DNA of 64,000 nt from JAIBJN01 sp963825255. Lineage in GTDB: Bacteria > Actinomycetota > Thermoleophilia > Gaiellales > Gaiellaceae. The DNA is taken from contig CAWGSF010000009.1 in NCBI GenBank assembly GCA_963825255.1, forward strand, positions 806,001-870,000. The letters are read 5' to 3'. Below, piece by piece: positions 60,656-64,000 of the stretch. How positions within the stretch are numbered: position 1 is the first letter of the stretch; every line of letters starts with the position of its first letter. Position numbers and translations under genes: made by a program. The notes below the pieces were generated by a model, which had not been told where the DNA came from, made no database searches, and saw only the letters and a list, made by a program, of their open reading frames with translations.

Positions 60656-61113
60656 GGGCCTACGTCGGCCTGGGCGCGAACCTGGGCGAGCGGGAGGCGA
60701 CGATCCGGCGCGCCCTCGACCTGCTCGCGGCGGAGCCCGGCGTCGAGGTCGCCGCGGTCTCCACGCTGCGGGAGACCGACCCGGTCGGGTACGCCGACCA
60801 GCCGCGCTTCCTGAACGGCGCGGCCGCGCTCGAGACGACGCTTCCCGCGCGCGAGCTCCTGGGCCTGCTGCTCTCGGTCGAGCGGGAGCTCGGGCGCGAC
60901 CGCTCAGGGGAGGCGCGCTTCGGCCCGCGGACGATCGACCTGGATCTCCTCCTCTTCGGCGACGCGGTCATCGACGAGCCCGGCCTGACGGTCCCGCACC
61001 CTCGGCTCGCGGAGCGGACCTTCGTCCTCGAGCCCCTCGACGAGCTCGATCCGAGCCTGGTCCTGCCCGACGGGCGCCGGGTGCAGGATGTGCTGAGGTC
61101 GTCGTTACAATGA
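60652..61113 (+). CDS. folK: 2-amino-4-hydroxy-6-hydroxymethyldihydropteridine pyrophosphokinase
   Basis: 153 residues from GTG 60652. YVGLGANLGEREATIRRAL, ETDPVGYADQPRFLNGA and GPRTIDLDLLLFGD are the HPPK signature. It produces the substrate of FolP. Its last codons contain the TACAAT hexamer that may serve the next gene. Confidence 0.95.
   Translation: MRAYVGLGANLGEREATIRRALDLLAAEPGVEVAAVSTLRETDPVGYADQPRFLNGAAALETTLPARELLGLLLSVERELGRDRSGEARFGPRTIDLDLLLFGDAVIDEPGLTVPHPRLAERTFVLEPLDELDPSLVLPDGRRVQDVLRSSLQ
61106..61111 (+). promoter_or_regulatory. -10-like TACAAT seven bases before ATG 61119
   Basis: Near-consensus hexamer within the end of folK, at leaderless distance from the DUF2469 start. 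Confidence 0.4.
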
Positions 61114-61118
61114 GTCAC

Positions 61119-61487
61119 ATGTCTCACCTCGACGAGCTCGACGAGTACGAGGCCGAGCTCGAGCTTCGCCTCAAGAAGGAGTACTCGGCCGTCTTCAGCC
61201 TGTTCCGCTACTGCGTCGTCACGCAGGATTCGACCTACCTCTGCAACCGGCACGAGCTGAAGGTCCTGCCGCAGACGACGTACCCGTTCTTCCACCTGAC
61301 GATGGTGGACGTCTGGGTGTGGGACAAGAACCGCCCCACCCGGATCATCCCGCGCGCCGAGGTCTACACGTCGAGCGACGTCACGATCGAGGAGCTGCGC
61401 GGGGAGGGCGAGGGGCCGGCGCTGACCCCCGAGACCCTCGCGCAGAAGCTGGGCGAGACGCTCGGCGGCGACGACGACCTCGGCTAG
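61119..61487 (+). CDS. DUF2469 family protein
   Basis: 122 residues from ATG 61119; an in-frame ATG at 61110 overlaps the folK stop. LDEYEAELELRLKKEYSAVFSLFRYCV and MVDVWVWDKNRPTRIIPRAEVYTSSDVTIEEL match the actinobacterial DUF2469 family from memory. The acidic C-terminal end is also usual. Function unknown in the family. Confidence 0.85.
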   Translation: MSHLDELDEYEAELELRLKKEYSAVFSLFRYCVVTQDSTYLCNRHELKVLPQTTYPFFHLTMVDVWVWDKNRPTRIIPRAEVYTSSDVTIEELRGEGEGPALTPETLAQKLGETLGGDDDLG

Positions 61488-61499
61488 CCGGGACGGCCC

Positions 61500-62273
61500 G
61501 TGCTGCTGGCCGTCGACGTCGGCAACACGCAGACGGTCTTCGGGCTCTACGACGGCGACCGCCTGACCGAGCACTGGCGCGTCTCGACCGAGGCCGAGCG
61601 CACCGGCGACGAGCTCGCCGTCCTCGTCGGCCGGCTGCTCGAGCTGCGCGATCTTGGCTTCGAGGACATCGGCGGCGTCTGCCTCGCCTCGACCGTCCCG
61701 CCGCTCGTCCGCGCGTACGAGGACTTCGCCGGCGAGTACGCTGAAGGCGCCGCTCCTGGTGCTCGGGCCCGGCACCCGGACGGGCATCCCCATCGTGTAC
61801 GACGACCCGCGCGAGGTCGGACCCGACCGGATCGCCAACGCGGTCGCGGCCCGGGAGCGCTACGGGGCGCCCAGCATCGTCGTCGACTTCGGCACGTCGA
61901 CGAACTTCGACATCGTCTCGCCGTCCGGCGAGTACGTCGGCGGCGTCCTCGCGCCGGGGATCGAGGTCTCGATGGAGGCGCTCTTCGCGCGCGCGGCGCG
62001 GCTCGTGAAGGTCGACTTCTCGCGCGCCCCCGTCGGTGATCGGGAAGACGACCGTGGCCGGGCTTGCAGTCGGGGCTCGTCTACGGCTTCGCGGGACAGG
62101 TGGACGGCATCGTCAAGCGCATCCGCGCCGAGCTCGGGGACACGGCTCCGGTCGTGGCGACCGGCGGGCTCGCCGAGCTGATCGCGCCACACGCCGAGAC
62201 GATCGACAGCGTCGACCCGCTCCTCACGCTCGAGGGGCTCCGCCTGGTCTGGGAGCGGAACGAGCCGGAGTAG
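61500..62273 (+). pseudogene. coaX: Type III pantothenate kinase (three internal shifts)
   Basis: Motifs in order but in changing frames: phosphate-binding DVGNTQTVFGLYDG, VPPLVRAYEDF, GPDRIANAVAARERYG, VVDFGTSTNFDIV, GGVLAPGIEVSMEALF, QSGLVYGFAGQVDGIV. Surplus bases near 61740, 62034 and 62064 explain it; three insertions return to the first frame. About 256 residues after repair. It is the first enzyme of CoA synthesis. No other pantothenate kinase is in the window, so its loss would matter. Confidence 0.9.
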
Positions 62274-62284
62274 CCGCCGGGGCC

Positions 62285-62966
62285 CTAGGCCTCGGCCCTG
62301 CGCTTCGCGCACCGAGGCGCGGAGCGCTTCCGGGTCGGCGCCCAGGTCGCGGACGATGAGGACGGCGCCGGCGCGCTCGTCGGCCAGGAGCCCGAGCAGG
62401 ATGTGCTCGGCTCCGATGTACCTGTCGCCGAGCGTATGGGCCTCGCGAACGCTTCGCTCGAGGACGCGCTTGGCGGCGCGCGTGAAGCTGCGCCGCCGCT
62501 TGGTGGAGCCAGACGGCTCGAGCGCCGCGACGCGCTCGCGGATCGCGTCCGCGGTCAGGCCCGCTTCGGAGAGCACCGGGGCCGTCGACTCGTCCTCCGC
62601 CAGGGCGAGGCCGAGGAGGAGGTGCTCCGTCCCGACGCGCTGGTGTCCGAGGCTCGCGGCCTCCTCCTGCGCGAGGACGATCACCTGGCGCGCGCGGCGC
62701 GTGAAGCGGGTGAACGGCCAGTCGAAGCCCCGGCGCGGGCCCTTGCGGGCCGAGCGCCCTTCGTCGCCCTCGACGATCTGGTGGACGCGCTGGTGGCTGA
62801 CTCCCAGGCTCTCGGCGATCTCGCGGAGCGAGCCGCCCTCGGCGTGGAGGCGACGGATCGCGTGGCTGTAGTCGGCCCGGGCGCGCTCGAGCTCGTGCTG
62901 CGCCTCGAGCATCCGGTCGCGTGAGTCGCGCGCCTCGCCGAGAGTGGCGGGATCCAGCGGTGTCAT
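62285..62966 (-). pseudogene. HTH + double Clp_N domain regulator-like protein (frame broken near the end)
   Basis: ATG 62966 (MTPLDPATLGEARD). Residues ~45-70 form an HTH (GGSLREIAESLGVSHQRVHQIV). Two Clp N-terminal repeats follow: FTRRARQVIVLAQEEAASLGHQRVGTEHLLLGL and FTRAAKRVLERSVREAHTLGDRYIGAEHILLGL. There is no AAA+ domain, so it is not a ClpC chaperone. A surplus base near 62297 carries the frame past its stop; repaired, it ends REAQAEA just beside coaX. An alternative start is ATG 62990. Palindromes cover its own promoter. Confidence 0.8.
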
Positions 62967-63015
62967 GCTGTCTAGCGTACTAGACAGCATGGGAAGGTGT
63001 CAAGGGCGGTAGACA
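62964..63015 (-). promoter_or_regulatory. Promoter with two operator-like palindromes for the HTH-Clp_N gene
   Basis: Minus strand: -35 TTGACA (63003-62998), 18 bp, -10 TACGCT (62979-62974), seven bases, ATG 62966: a strong leaderless promoter. A 28-bp perfect palindrome (arms CATGCTGTCTAG, 4-bp centre) at 62964-62991 covers the -10 and start. A weaker copy of its core (TGTCAAG...GTAGACA, 62998-63015) covers the -35. Confidence 0.75.
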
Positions 63016-63034
63016 GGACGCGTGCCGTGCGGCT

Positions 63035-64000
63035 TTACGCCTCGCTGCGCTCGCGCTCTCCGACGACGACCGCGTCGAGGTGGGCGCGCGACAGCGGGCT
63101 CGCCCAGAGGCCCTCGATCCACGGCCGGCGGAGCAGCACCGAGCGCGGATAGGCGATCGGCAGGATCGCCGCGTGCTCGGCCACCCAGAGCCGGTCGACC
63201 TCGTGGTAGACCCGCATGCGCTCGCCCTGGTCGCGCAGCGACCTGCCGAGGTCGAGGAGCTCGAGGATGTCGTCGTCGCGGTAGAACGGCCAGCCCATGG
63301 TGAGGAGCCCGCGGAAGAAGCCGTCCGGGTCGGGGTAGTCGGCCGTCCAGCCCGACCACCACAGGTGGGCGTCCTCGAGCGACTCGCCGGCGATGTGCTT
63401 CGGGATCGGCCGCACGTTGACCCGCGCGCCGATCGGCTTCCAGAGCTCCCTGATCGCGTCGAGCGGCTGGAGCCAGTGCGGGACGATCATCTCGAGCTCG
63501 GGCAGGCCCTTCCCGTCCGGGTAGCCCGCCTCGTCGAGGAGGGCCCGGGCCTTCTCCAGGTCGTACTCGGGGCCGATCCGGTGCGAGTGCGCCGGCATCG
63601 CCGGGGGGATCGCGCCGCCCCGGGTCGCCGCGCGCGCGAGCGCGCCGTAGGTCGCGACCAGCAGCTCGCGGTCGACCGCGTGGGAGAACGCCTTGCGCAC
63701 GAGCTCGTTCTGGAACGGCTGGCGGTCGGCGCGGAACCCGATGTACTGGACGCCGAGCTCGGGCACGAGCGTGCAGAGCGTGTCGGGCTCCTCGTCGGGG
63801 ATCGGGAAGTAGACGTGCAGGAGGTCGAAGCGCCCCTCGCGCCACTGCTCGATCATCTGCTCCCCCTTCGAGTAGAAGGAGAAGTGGATCTCGCGGACGT
63901 TGCCGTGCGGTCCCGTCCAGTGCGGGTTCGCGCGCATGAGGGCGTGGTCGGCGTCGAACTCGACGAGGGCGTAGGGGCCGTTGCCGACGAGGTTCCCGGG
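63035..64000 (-). CDS. ABC transporter substrate-binding protein, peptide type (partial)
   Basis: The gene runs off the right edge; 321 C-terminal codons are present. LVGNGPYALVEFDADHA then ANPHWTG, FRADRQPFQNELVRKAFSHAVDRE and LEKARALLDEAGYPDGKGLPE are typical of SBP_bac_5 (oligopeptide/dipeptide/nickel binding) proteins. YPDPDGFFRGLL and the ending region fit as well. The N-terminus, signal sequence and permease genes are outside the window. Confidence 0.9.
   Translation of the reverse strand, partial: PGNLVGNGPYALVEFDADHALMRANPHWTGPHGNVREIHFSFYSKGEQMIEQWREGRFDLLHVYFPIPDEEPDTLCTLVPELGVQYIGFRADRQPFQNELVRKAFSHAVDRELLVATYGALARAATRGGAIPPAMPAHSHRIGPEYDLEKARALLDEAGYPDGKGLPELEMIVPHWLQPLDAIRELWKPIGARVNVRPIPKHIAGESLEDAHLWWSGWTADYPDPDGFFRGLLTMGWPFYRDDDILELLDLGRSLRDQGERMRVYHEVDRLWVAEHAAILPIAYPRSVLLRRPWIEGLWASPLSRAHLDAVVVGERERSEA

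Overview
This is a 64 kb piece of a high-GC bacterial chromosome. The gene content and order (rpoB-rpoC, rpsL-rpsG-fusA-tuf, then the full S10-spc-alpha series to rplQ-truA), the actinobacterial-type beta' subunit, a DUF2469 gene, Ku, and many GTG/TTG and apparently leaderless starts point to an actinobacterium. A deep lineage such as Thermoleophilia (Gaiellales/Solirubrobacterales) is my guess; that placement is inference, not shown by the sequence alone.

Layout. 1-6.2 kb: the 3' part of rpoB, then rpoC with a large insertion in the N-terminal clamp region, closed by a textbook terminator. 6.2-8.5 kb: a small unknown ORF behind a DnaA-box-like site, and a leftward GGDEF-hydrolase pair. 8.5-29.2 kb: an almost unbroken rightward run of translation genes plus secY, adk, map and rpoA. 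Most neighbours overlap by 1-4 nt or lie within about 20 nt. infA is missing from its usual place before rpmJ. Several proteins (RpoB, L22, S3, S17, S5, L15) carry long Ala/Glu/Pro low-complexity tails. Three gene junctions (rpsL/rpsG, rplW/rplB, rplN/rplX) hold copies of one 165-168 nt hairpin repeat. Each copy stays open in one frame from the upstream stop codon to the downstream start codon.

29.3-42 kb: an ArsR/SRPBCC pair with a duplicated operator facing truA; ligA, a PBP4-type carboxypeptidase, a NarL-type regulator and two related coiled-coil cell-wall proteins (3D and NlpC/P60); Ku; a small HTH gene behind an intrinsic-terminator leader; tRNA-Pro(CGG); a nitrilase. 42-58 kb: accessory envelope, lipid and nucleotide functions (MFS, acyl-CoA dehydrogenase, AMIN/Gmad2, VanW, DUF4349, lipid kinase, nucleoside phosphorylase, GNAT), then tilS-hpt-ftsH. 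58-64 kb: a cation/proton antiporter, the folP-folB-folK folate operon with DUF2469 and coaX, a HTH-Clp_N regulator with two operator-like palindromes over its own promoter, and the end of a peptide-binding protein gene.

Quality caution. From about 31.2 to 62.3 kb I count 21 frame disruptions in 13 genes. Twenty are explained by one surplus base, and essential genes (tilS, coaX) are hit. The first 31 kb has none. Most are probably sequence errors. Frameshifted genes are given below with the extent they would have after repair.
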